Program-made: the position numbers and the translations under genes
Assembly: GCA_027296805.1 (NCBI GenBank)
Contig: JAPUIR010000362.1
Location: 1-9,433, forward strand
Length of the DNA stretch: 9,433 bases
Direction of reading: 5' to 3'
Source: Chloroflexota bacterium
GTDB taxonomy: Bacteria; Chloroflexota; Dehalococcoidia; Bin125
Shown: positions 1 through 5,722 of the stretch, piece by piece
Layout: each line of letters opens with the position of its first letter
How positions within the stretch are numbered: the stretch's first letter is position 1
Notes under the pieces: model-generated
The model's input: only the letters and a program-made list of their open reading frames with translations
The model's database searches: none
What the model was told of the DNA's origin: nothing

Positions 1-21
1 TTTCGTCTTGCGCTGAGCGCG

Positions 22-1056
22 CTAGGGATACAGCCCGATCGAGCTCAGCCCCGCGCGTTCATCGAACCCTTGCATCAGATTGAGACACTGCACCGCGCCG
101 CCCGCCGCCCCCTTCATCAGGTTGTCGATACACGACACCACTGACACCTGCCCGGTCACCACGTCCACGTTGGGGTACAGCAGGCAGGCGTTGCTGCCCA
201 TCGTCTCCTTCGTGCTGGGCGGATTCGGCATCACCTGCACGAAGGGGTGGTCTTCGTAGAAACTCTCGTATCGCTCGACCAGGACTTCGCGCGCGTCCTC
301 CGGGTTGCTCGGCAGCTCCGCCCCGGACAACTCCGCGTAGCAGGTCGCCAGAATCCCCCGCACCATTGGGATCAGGTGCGGCACGAACGTGATCGGGATC
401 TCGTCCCTTTCCCCCAACTCCCCCAGCTCCTGCGCCATCTCCGGCTGATGCCGGTGTCCGCCCAAGCCGTAGGCCGAGAAGTTCGCACTTACCTCGGAGA
501 AGTGCGACGTCTGCTTCAGCGCTCGGCCCGCTCCCGACACGCCTGACTTCGCATCCACGATCGCGCTTCGCAGCCAGCCCGACGCCGCCAACGGAGCTAG
601 CCCCAGGATCGCCGCCGTTGGGTAGCAGCCCGGTACCGCGACCAGGCGCGACTCCCGGATCGCGTCGCGGTGCAGCTCGGGCAGCCCGTAGGTGGCGCCC
701 GGCAGCAGGTCGGGCTCAGGGTGCTCGCCGTACCACTGCTCGTAGCTCGATACGTCATGCAGCCGGAAATCCGCGCTGCAATCGATCACCGGAGTCCCCG
801 CCGCGATGTGGGGCGCAAGTGTCGCCGCGGCCGCGGCGTGTGGCAGCGCCGAGAGCACCACGTCCACCTCGTCGCTCAGCTCTTCTTCCACCGGCAGGTC
901 CACCGACCACAGATGCGGGAAGACCTCCGCCAGCCGCTTGCCCGCCTGCGAGCGCCCCGTCACGGACGCGATCTCAACCTCCGGGTGCTCCGCCAGCAGC
1001 CGCGCCAGCTCCGCGCCCACGTATCCCGTCACGTTGATGATGCCTGCCCGGATCAC
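22..1056 (-). CDS. argC: N-acetyl-gamma-glutamyl-phosphate reductase (ArgC)
   Basis: ArgC catalyses the NADPH-dependent reduction of N-acetylglutamyl-5-phosphate to N-acetylglutamate semialdehyde, the third step of cytosolic arginine (ornithine) synthesis. The 344-aa product has the usual family length. Visible motifs are an N-terminal Rossmann loop GIINVTGYVGAEL (residues 5-17), the segment IDCSADFRLHD (91-101), the catalytic cysteine in VPGCYPT (Cys144), and the conserved HRHQPE (201-206). The GTG start at 1056 is chosen because a strong GGAGGAGG Shine-Dalgarno lies 7 nt upstream and the family N-terminus begins there. The frame stays open upstream to 1323, but that part is not ArgC-like and overlaps the glycosylase gene. 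The other arginine genes are not in the window; they could lie beyond position 1, downstream of this gene. The family call is secure. Confidence 0.97.
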   Translation of the reverse strand: MIRAGIINVTGYVGAELARLLAEHPEVEIASVTGRSQAGKRLAEVFPHLWSVDLPVEEELSDEVDVVLSALPHAAAAATLAPHIAAGTPVIDCSADFRLHDVSSYEQWYGEHPEPDLLPGATYGLPELHRDAIRESRLVAVPGCYPTAAILGLAPLAASGWLRSAIVDAKSGVSGAGRALKQTSHFSEVSANFSAYGLGGHRHQPEMAQELGELGERDEIPITFVPHLIPMVRGILATCYAELSGAELPSNPEDAREVLVERYESFYEDHPFVQVMPNPPSTKETMGSNACLLYPNVDVVTGQVSVVSCIDNLMKGAAGGAVQCLNLMQGFDERAGLSSIGLYP

Positions 1057-1063
1057 GACGGCC

Positions 1064-1071
1064 CCTCCTCC
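1064..1071 (-). promoter_or_regulatory. Shine-Dalgarno of argC that fixes its GTG start
   Basis: The minus strand reads GGAGGAGG followed by a 7-nt spacer and GTG. It is one of the strongest ribosome binding sites in the window and decides the start against the longer open frame. Confidence 0.85.
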
Positions 1072-1079
1072 AGAGCGAT

Positions 1080-1105
1080 GCGACCGACGAAAGCCCGTCG
1101 GTCGC
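1080..1105 (-). promoter_or_regulatory. Perfect 10-bp hairpin in the argC 5' leader
   Basis: The arms GCGACCGACG (1080-1089) and CGTCGGTCGC (1096-1105) are exact reverse complements around a 6-nt loop. On the minus-strand transcript the hairpin ends 8 nt before the argC Shine-Dalgarno. No T-run follows it on either strand, so an intrinsic terminator is unlikely. It may stabilise the leader RNA, act as an operator, or influence ribosome access; none of these roles is shown by the sequence. Confidence 0.55.
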
Positions 1106-1116
1106 GGGGATGCAGC

Positions 1117-1122
1117 ATCATA
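1117..1122 (-). promoter_or_regulatory. Candidate -10 box for argC
   Basis: The minus strand reads TATGAT, a near-consensus -10 hexamer in otherwise GC-rich DNA. Transcription would start near 1110, leaving a leader of about 54 nt that opens almost directly with the 1080-1105 hairpin. No convincing -35 hexamer is visible at 16-18 bp spacing, so this is tentative. Confidence 0.35.
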
Positions 1123-1155
1123 ACCCGCGTTCGCTCCAGCCGAGTAGCGATACCC

Positions 1156-1184
1156 CCACTCACCGCAAGAATGTCTCCACTCAC
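1156..1184. repeat. Direct repeat CCACTCAC, 21-bp period, upstream of argC
   Basis: CCACTCAC occurs at 1156-1163 and again at 1177-1184 (GTGAGTGG twice on the minus strand). The 21-bp period is two helical turns, and both copies lie between the end of the glycosylase gene and the candidate argC -10 box. This could be a pair of sites for a regulator. It does not resemble the AT-rich ARG box, and an 8-bp repeat may arise by chance. Confidence 0.3.
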
Positions 1185-1216
1185 GGCGGTTTCCTGAGAA
1201 GCGCCCTGCTCGCCCC

Positions 1217-2008
1217 CTAGGAGCGCCCACCGCCCCGCTTGCGGACCGCTCGCCGCCCCGTGGCCCCGTCGCGCGTGCCTTGCTCCGCGAAGAACGCCGA
1301 GGGACAGCCGTCCGACACAACACACTGGTCGCAGACCGGCAACGGCGCCTTGCACACCCGCCGACCGTGCCGGATCACGGACACGTGGTAGTCGTAGTAC
1401 AGCTCGGTGTCCATCTGTGCTTCCAGCACGTCGTGGGCGCGCGCCGGCGTCACCTTCGTATGCACCAACCCCAACCGCTTCGACACCCGCTCCACATGCG
1501 TATCGACGGGCAGCGCTGGCCGCCCCAGCGAAAACAGCAGCACGCAGGCCGCCGTCTTCGGTCCCACCCCCGGCAGGCTCGTCAGCCACGCCTTCGCCTC
1601 GCCCATCGGCATCGACCGCAGCTTGGACGCATCCCATTCCGGCCCCAGCCGATCCCGCACCTCGCCCAGCATCGCTTGCAAACGGGGCGATTTCGTCTTC
1701 GCCAGCCCGCCCACCCGAATCGCCTCCTCGATTTCGCCCACAGGCGCATCGACCACCGCGTCCCAGCTTGGGAAGCGCGCGATCAAGTTCTGGTACGCCC
1801 GCCCGGAGTTCGTGTCCGACGTGTTCTGCGACAGCAGCGTCAGTGCCAGCTCACTCACGGCATCTTGGTGCGGTCGCCATTCCGGCAGGGGCGCCTCCGC
1901 GATCAAGCGATCTATGACCTCGGCCGCCGTCAGCGACGGGCGGAAGCTGCCCGTCCCCTGGGTGGGCGGCTTGCGCCGCCGCCGAGTCCCGCTGCGCGTA
2001 CTCGCCAC
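1217..2008 (-). CDS. nth: Endonuclease III-type HhH-GPD DNA glycosylase/AP lyase
   Basis: This is a base-excision-repair enzyme of the endonuclease III superfamily, which removes oxidised pyrimidines and cleaves the abasic site by beta-elimination. With the start used here it has 263 aa. The helix-hairpin-helix LPGVGPKTA carries the expected catalytic lysine (Lys151), and PVDTH the catalytic aspartate (Asp169). A C-terminal [4Fe-4S] cluster motif C-X6-C-X2-C-X5-C is complete (Cys219, 226, 229, 235). An earlier LLSQNTSDTNS segment fits the first helices of the fold. The GTG at 2008 shares its G with the TAG stop of the upstream reductase (TAGTG), suggesting translational coupling; an in-frame ATG at 2044 would add 12 residues. 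The N-terminus is basic and low-complexity (RRRRK). A substrate difference from classical Nth cannot be excluded. Confidence 0.9.
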   Translation of the reverse strand: MASTRSGTRRRRKPPTQGTGSFRPSLTAAEVIDRLIAEAPLPEWRPHQDAVSELALTLLSQNTSDTNSGRAYQNLIARFPSWDAVVDAPVGEIEEAIRVGGLAKTKSPRLQAMLGEVRDRLGPEWDASKLRSMPMGEAKAWLTSLPGVGPKTAACVLLFSLGRPALPVDTHVERVSKRLGLVHTKVTPARAHDVLEAQMDTELYYDYHVSVIRHGRRVCKAPLPVCDQCVVSDGCPSAFFAEQGTRDGATGRRAVRKRGGGRS

Positions 2009-3165
2009 TACAACACCCGCGTCGACGCCCGCAGCAGCGGCCATCGTTTCAGCTCGCTGTCGTAGCGCGCCTCGCCCCGCATCACTCGGAAGAAGGCACG
2101 CCAGAAATAGTCCACCTGCCGGCTGGCCCACAGCGCGAGGCGGGGCCACAGCGTCACACAGCGGTAATACATCCGCGAGATCGCGCGCGCCGCATCCAGC
2201 TCCGCCTGAATCGACCGATCCACCGCCTCCTGGTATTGCGCCGCTGCCTGACCCGCGCCGCCCAGCGCCGCCTCCACCGACGCTGCCGCCAACGTCCCCG
2301 AGTGCACCGCGTACGCGATCCCCTCCGCCGTGAACTCATCCGCGAGCCCCGCCGCGTCGCCGGTCAGCAGCACTGGCCCCCGCGCGATCGCTGTCGTCGT
2401 TCCCCGCCGGTAGAGGATCGGATGGCCCACCGCGCTCGACACCGATGCCCCCCGCAACCCGAGTCGCTCCACGTACCGCGCCGTCTCCGCCCGGATCGAC
2501 TGCCCCCGCCCCGGCGAGAGCACCAGCCCCACCGACAGCCGCCCCGCCTTCGGGAAGACCCAGCCGTAGCCCCAGGGCCGGTACCCCACATCGACATTCG
2601 CCGTCGCTTCCCAGCGCTCCAGCGACGCGGCCGGCGCCTCGATCTCCAACTCGTACGCTGCACTCCGGGGCAGCGTCTGCCCCAAGCCCGTCCAACGACC
2701 CGTCGGACCCGTCGCCCCGTCCGCCCCGATCGTGTACGGCGCGATGTAGCGGCCCCGCTCGGTCGTAACGCAGACCGTCGTCGCGTTCACCTCGATCGCA
2801 CGCGCCCCCTCGTCCTCGTGCACCTCCGCGCCCGCCTCGGCTGCCGCCGACAGCAGCAACGCATCGAAGCGATCTCGCATCACCATGTACGCGAACGGCT
2901 CGGCGCTGTGTTTGCGGAAGCTCCGCTCCCCAAAGTGGCTCACCTCGATCGTCGATACCTCTCCCTCGACCGCTTCCTCGATCGACAGCCCCACGAGCTT
3001 CACCGTCCGCGCCGGCACCCCGCCTCCGCATGCCTTGTAACGCGGGTGCCGCGATCGCTCCAGCACCAACGTCCGCAGCCCCAACGTCGCCATCTTCCGG
3101 GCCGCCGTGCTCCCGGCCGGACCGCCCCCGATCACGATCGCATCGAAGTGTTGCGCATCCTGCAT
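2008..3165 (-). CDS. Geranylgeranyl reductase family FAD-dependent oxidoreductase
   Basis: This is a flavoprotein of the geranylgeranyl reductase/PHBH-like family, whose members saturate isoprenoid side chains of quinones, chlorophylls or lipids. The 385-aa product shows an N-terminal FAD-binding GGGPAG (13-18) with an acidic residue at the end of strand 2 (VLERS, Glu37). It also has KACGGG (44-49), typical of the reductase subfamily, IGADGA around Asp149, YGWVFPK (200-206), and the FAD-pyrophosphate motif GDAAGLADEFTAEGI (269-283). The exact substrate cannot be read from the sequence; menaquinone or a membrane isoprenoid is plausible. The ATG at 3165 is preferred over an in-frame TTG at 3171 because TAGGCT lies exactly six bases before it, the layout of a leaderless promoter. 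It is co-directional with the glycosylase gene, with a 1-nt overlap. Confidence 0.88.
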   Translation of the reverse strand: MQDAQHFDAIVIGGGPAGSTAARKMATLGLRTLVLERSRHPRYKACGGGVPARTVKLVGLSIEEAVEGEVSTIEVSHFGERSFRKHSAEPFAYMVMRDRFDALLLSAAAEAGAEVHEDEGARAIEVNATTVCVTTERGRYIAPYTIGADGATGPTGRWTGLGQTLPRSAAYELEIEAPAASLERWEATANVDVGYRPWGYGWVFPKAGRLSVGLVLSPGRGQSIRAETARYVERLGLRGASVSSAVGHPILYRRGTTTAIARGPVLLTGDAAGLADEFTAEGIAYAVHSGTLAAASVEAALGGAGQAAAQYQEAVDRSIQAELDAARAISRMYYRCVTLWPRLALWASRQVDYFWRAFFRVMRGEARYDSELKRWPLLRASTRVL

Positions 3166-3171
3166 GGCCAA

Positions 3172-3177
3172 AGCCTA
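3172..3177 (-). promoter_or_regulatory. Candidate leaderless -10 box for the reductase gene
   Basis: The minus strand reads TAGGCT-TTGGCC-ATG, so a TANNNT box ends six bases before the start and places +1 on the A of the ATG. There is no good Shine-Dalgarno. The same geometry recurs at 3210-3222 and 7168-7180. Confidence 0.45.
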
Positions 3178-3185
3178 GCGCTGCG

Positions 3186-3215
3186 ATGACCCGCCGCCAT
3201 CCGTCGCGATACCCT
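3186..3215 (+). promoter_or_regulatory. Candidate leaderless promoter of the LmbE-family gene
   Basis: The -10 candidate TACCCT (3210-3215) is followed by six bases and then the ATG at 3222, so +1 would be the A of the start codon. A -35 candidate ATGACC (3186-3191) sits 18 bp upstream and matches four of six TTGACA positions. No Shine-Dalgarno precedes the ATG. Confidence 0.45.
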
Positions 3216-3221
3216 CTGCCC

Positions 3222-4001
3222 ATGGCCCTCCACGATGGCCGCCGCCTCCTCGCCCTCATTCCCCACCCCGACGACGAGGCCTACAGCATGGCTGGCCTTC
3301 TTGCCCAAGCCGCCAGTGACGGGGCAGCCGTCTTCGTCATCTCCGCCACCAGCGGCGAGGCCGGATACGACCACACCACTCCCGACGCCCGCCCCAGCGA
3401 CATCGCCTCCACGCGCGAGCTCGAACTCACGCAGTCGTGCCGCATCTTGGGCCTGCCCCCACCCCGCTTCATGGGCTGGCCCGACGGGGGCGTCGCCGAT
3501 CTCCCACTCGCCCAGGCCGTCGCGGATCTTGCCCACGTCGTCGAACTTGTCCAGCCCCACGTCGTCGTCAGCCTGGGCGCGGACGGCGCCTACGGCCACG
3601 CCGACCACATCGCCCTTTGGCGCTTCATCTGGGCGCTGCTCTCCAACCGTGCCGCCGGACAAGACCCCGTCCGCTGGCTGAGCGCCGCCTTTCCAGCCGC
3701 CCTCTTCGACGCCCAGCGCCGCCGGATGGCCCAAGGCCGCGACGCGCGCCAGCTCGTCCCGCCGACAGGCGCACCGGCTGTCAGCACCGAGATCGAGGTT
3801 CGCCTCGGCTCACTTCGCAACCGCAAGCTCGACGCGATCGCCGCCCACCGCTCGCAGCTCCCCGATCAGGATCCGCGCTCCCTCTTCCCCCTTGGCACGG
3901 TCGACGCACTACTGGACGTCGAGCGCTTCCATCTCGAGGCGGGTCCGCCCCTCCCACCCGGGGCCAGTGACCCCTTCGGCGGCCTGACTGCGCCTGCCTG
4001 A
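3222..4001 (+). CDS. LmbE/PIG-L family zinc-dependent N-deacetylase
   Basis: The 259-aa product belongs to the PIG-L/LmbE fold, which includes GlcNAc-PI deacetylase, MshB and Mca of mycothiol metabolism, and BshB of bacillithiol synthesis. The zinc site is visible: LIPHPDDEAYSMAG gives His15 and Asp18 as ligands and Asp17 as the likely catalytic base, and YGHADHIAL supplies the third histidine (His129). The family C-terminal signature KLDAIAAHRSQ is also present. No signal peptide is seen, so it is probably cytosolic. The start at 3222 matches the beginning of the first strand and a leaderless promoter; an in-frame ATG at 3186 would overlap the promoter and adds nothing family-like. It is divergent from the reductase gene and followed by the tungstate operon. 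The substrate is unknown: a thiol precursor, glycan or antibiotic-type amide are all possible. Confidence 0.9.
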   Translation: MALHDGRRLLALIPHPDDEAYSMAGLLAQAASDGAAVFVISATSGEAGYDHTTPDARPSDIASTRELELTQSCRILGLPPPRFMGWPDGGVADLPLAQAVADLAHVVELVQPHVVVSLGADGAYGHADHIALWRFIWALLSNRAAGQDPVRWLSAAFPAALFDAQRRRMAQGRDARQLVPPTGAPAVSTEIEVRLGSLRNRKLDAIAAHRSQLPDQDPRSLFPLGTVDALLDVERFHLEAGPPLPPGASDPFGGLTAPA

Positions 4002-4022
4002 GACCGTTTCGACACTGCCCGC

Positions 4023-4028
4023 TACGAT
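4023..4028 (+). promoter_or_regulatory. Candidate -10 box upstream of the tungstate operon
   Basis: TACGAT lies 22 bp after the stop codon of the LmbE-family gene. A start near 4035 would give a tupA leader of about 95 nt beginning at the 4035-4052 dyad. No clear -35 hexamer is seen; TTTCGACA at 4007-4014 is too close for standard spacing. Confidence 0.35.
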
Positions 4029-4034
4029 GCCCGC

Positions 4035-4052
4035 TATGCTGCACCGAGCATA
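4035..4052 (+). promoter_or_regulatory. Inverted repeat TATGCT-N6-AGCATA before tupA
   Basis: Two perfect 6-bp arms (4035-4040 and 4047-4052) flank GCACCG. The dyad overlaps or just follows the predicted transcription start of the tungstate operon, a place where a repressor would block initiation. Tungstate and molybdate importers are often controlled by oxyanion-sensing regulators (ModE, TunR). I do not recognise this as a known ModE or TunR site, so the role is inferred from position only. It could equally form a short RNA hairpin. Confidence 0.45.
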
Positions 4053-4114
4053 TCGTCTGGCCATTGCGATCTGGTCGGCCACGAGGCAGACGGCGACGGC
4101 GGATGAGTCGCTTC

Positions 4115-4122
4115 GAAGGGAG
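4115..4122 (+). promoter_or_regulatory. Shine-Dalgarno that decides the tupA GTG start
   Basis: GAAGGGAG is followed by 7 nt and the GTG at 4130. The alternative ATG at 4103 has no purine-rich site at the right distance and would put a highly basic extension in front of the signal peptide. Confidence 0.65.
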
Positions 4123-4129
4123 TTCTCGC

Positions 4130-5014
4130 GTGAGCCTGCGGAGCCGGATGACTTGGCCAGTCGGCACGAGGCTACTTGGCGCCGGCCTGATCGGCACGAC
4201 AGTGCTCCTCGCGGCCTGCTCCGGCGGCGACGAACTCATCCTTGCCACCACCACCAGCACCGACAACACCGGCTTGCTGGAGGAGCTCGTCCCCATCTTC
4301 GAAGAGCGCACCGGGATCAACGTCAAAGTCATCGCGGTCGGCACCGGCGCCGCGTTGCGCATGGCCTCCGACGGAAACGTCGACGCCCTCCTCGTCCACG
4401 CCCCCGACGCTGAACGCGAACTGGTCCGATCCGGCCACGTCATCAACCGTCAGCTCCTCGCCTACAACGACTTCGTCCTCCTCGGCCCGCCCTCCGACCC
4501 TGCCGCCGTCGCGAGCGAGCCTGACGCGGAAGCGGCCTTTGCCCGGATCGCCCAGGCCGGCGCAGCCTTCATCTCCCGCGGCGACGACAGCGGCACCCAT
4601 AAAAAGGAGCTCGCGCTGTGGATGGCGGCCGGCATCGTCCCGGCTGGTGACTGGTACCAGGAGAGTGGCCAGGGCATGGGCGCCTCCCTCACCATCGCCG
4701 ACCAAAAGAACGCCTACATCCTCGCCGACCGCGGGACGTTTCTCGCCCTCAGCCGCACCCTCGACCTCGTCGTCGTCTCCCAGGGTGACCCCGCACTGAT
4801 CAACCTCTACAGCGTCATGCAGGTCGACCCCGGCAAGGGCCGCATCAATGACCAGGCCGCCGCCGCCTGGATCGACTTTCTCCTCGAGCCCGAGACCCAG
4901 GACCGTATCGAAGCCTTCCGCCGCGAGGAGTTCGGCCGCTCCCTCTTCATCCCCACCCGCGGCAAGACCGAGTCCGAAACCATCGACGCCTTTAGCGCCG
5001 CGCTGGCGGGCTAG
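4130..5014 (+). CDS. tupA: Tungstate ABC transporter substrate-binding lipoprotein (TupA)
   Basis: TupA captures tungstate outside the membrane and delivers it to TupB. The 294-aa precursor opens with a lipoprotein signal: a basic n-region (MSLRSRMTWPVGTR), a hydrophobic stretch, and the lipobox LLAAC with the lipidated Cys30. The mature part begins with LILATTTSTDNTGLL (36-50), whose TTTS motif is the hallmark oxyanion-binding signature of TupA. It is followed by VGTGAALRMASDGNVDALLVHAPDAE, cut across two family motifs, and later by SRGDDSGTHKKE, also characteristic. This separates it from molybdate-binding ModA. It is the first gene of a three-gene operon; the tupB Shine-Dalgarno overlaps its stop codon. 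Tungstate import usually serves tungsten enzymes such as aldehyde oxidoreductases or formate dehydrogenases, none of which are in the window. Confidence 0.95.
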   Translation: MSLRSRMTWPVGTRLLGAGLIGTTVLLAACSGGDELILATTTSTDNTGLLEELVPIFEERTGINVKVIAVGTGAALRMASDGNVDALLVHAPDAERELVRSGHVINRQLLAYNDFVLLGPPSDPAAVASEPDAEAAFARIAQAGAAFISRGDDSGTHKKELALWMAAGIVPAGDWYQESGQGMGASLTIADQKNAYILADRGTFLALSRTLDLVVVSQGDPALINLYSVMQVDPGKGRINDQAAAAWIDFLLEPETQDRIEAFRREEFGRSLFIPTRGKTESETIDAFSAALAG

Positions 5015-5017
5015 GAG
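5014..5017 (+). promoter_or_regulatory. tupB Shine-Dalgarno overlapping the tupA stop
   Basis: GGAG begins on the last base of the tupA TAG stop and is followed by 6 nt and the tupB ATG. This layout favours coupled translation of the two genes. Confidence 0.7.
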
Positions 5018-5023
5018 CAATCC

Positions 5024-5722
5024 ATGGAATTTCTTTGGGGCGGCATCAAGGAGGCCTTCAACCTCTGGATCCACGGCGACAGTGAGATCATCGAGATCAC
5101 CCTCCGCACGCTCGCGATCTCCCTCGTCGCCACCGCGATCGCTCTCGGCATCGGCATCCCTCTTGGCGCCTTCCTCGCCCTGCGACAGTTCCCCGGACGG
5201 CGCCTCGTGGTCGCCCTCGTCAACACGGGCATGGGAATGCCGCCCGTGGTGGTTGGGCTCGTCGTCGCGGTCATGCTCTGGCGCAGCGGACCCCTGGGCG
5301 GCCTTGGCCTCATCTTTACCCCCACCGCCATTGTCATCGCCCAGTTCCTGATCGCGGTCCCCCTCGTCATCGGCTTCTCGCTCGCCTCCATCCAGTCCCT
5401 CAACCCCCGCCTCCTCGACCAGATCGTCGCCCTCGGAGCCAGCCGCCTCCAGCTCCTCTGGCTCCTCGTCCGCGAAGCACGGCTCGGACTGCTCGCCGCC
5501 ACCATGGCCGGCTTCGGTGCGGTCATCTCAGAGGTTGGCGCCAGCATGATGGTCGGCGGCAACATCGCCGGCGAGACCCGCGTCCTCACGACCGCGACCG
5601 TCCTCGAGACCAGCCGCGGCAACGTCGAGGTCGCCATTGCACTCGGCGTCGTCCTCCTCGTCCTCGCCTACGTAGTCAACCTGGTGATCACCGGTGTCCA
5701 GCAACAACGCCGCGTCACCTAG
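5024..5722 (+). CDS. tupB: Tungstate ABC transporter permease (TupB)
   Basis: This is the integral membrane subunit of the tungstate importer, probably acting as a homodimer with two TupC ATPases. The 232-aa protein has about five hydrophobic segments, near residues 24-52, 60-86, 96-122, 152-178 and 200-224. The EAA-type coupling loop ALGASRLQLLWLLVREAR with its conserved glycine follows the third segment, where the ATPase docks. The NTGMGMPPVVVGL segment in the second helix and the SEVGASMMVGGNI segment after the loop are typical of the TupB/WtpB group. The ATG at 5024 has a good Shine-Dalgarno. The gene lies 9 nt after tupA and overlaps the start of tupC by 29 nt, so the three are almost certainly one transcript. 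Confidence 0.94.
   Translation: MEFLWGGIKEAFNLWIHGDSEIIEITLRTLAISLVATAIALGIGIPLGAFLALRQFPGRRLVVALVNTGMGMPPVVVGLVVAVMLWRSGPLGGLGLIFTPTAIVIAQFLIAVPLVIGFSLASIQSLNPRLLDQIVALGASRLQLLWLLVREARLGLLAATMAGFGAVISEVGASMMVGGNIAGETRVLTTATVLETSRGNVEVAIALGVVLLVLAYVVNLVITGVQQQRRVT

Noticed and set aside
1057..1323. N-terminal extension of argC by 89 residues
   Set aside because: The extension overlaps the glycosylase gene, is Arg/Gly-rich and not ArgC-like, and the strong Shine-Dalgarno sits in front of the GTG at 1056.
2236..3189. A 317-residue open frame antisense to the reductase
   Set aside because: The product is Arg/Pro/His-rich with no motif, and the reductase on the other strand has every expected FAD motif.
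4035..4129. Molybdenum/tungsten cofactor riboswitch in the tupA leader
   Set aside because: I cannot find the conserved motif set of that RNA, and the leader looks short for it; only simple short stems are seen.
4036..4413. A possible upstream open frame beginning at an ATG seven bases after TACGAT, ahead of and overlapping tupA
   Set aside because: Only the first 40 residues look protein-like; the rest is an Arg/His/Pro-rich shadow of tupA. There is no Shine-Dalgarno, and the spacing is one base off the leaderless pattern seen elsewhere.
4172..5074. A 300-residue open frame antisense to tupA
   Set aside because: Its product is a low-complexity Gly/Asp/Glu/Val string with no family motif, the expected shadow of a GC-rich coding strand. 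TupA in the other strand is unambiguous.
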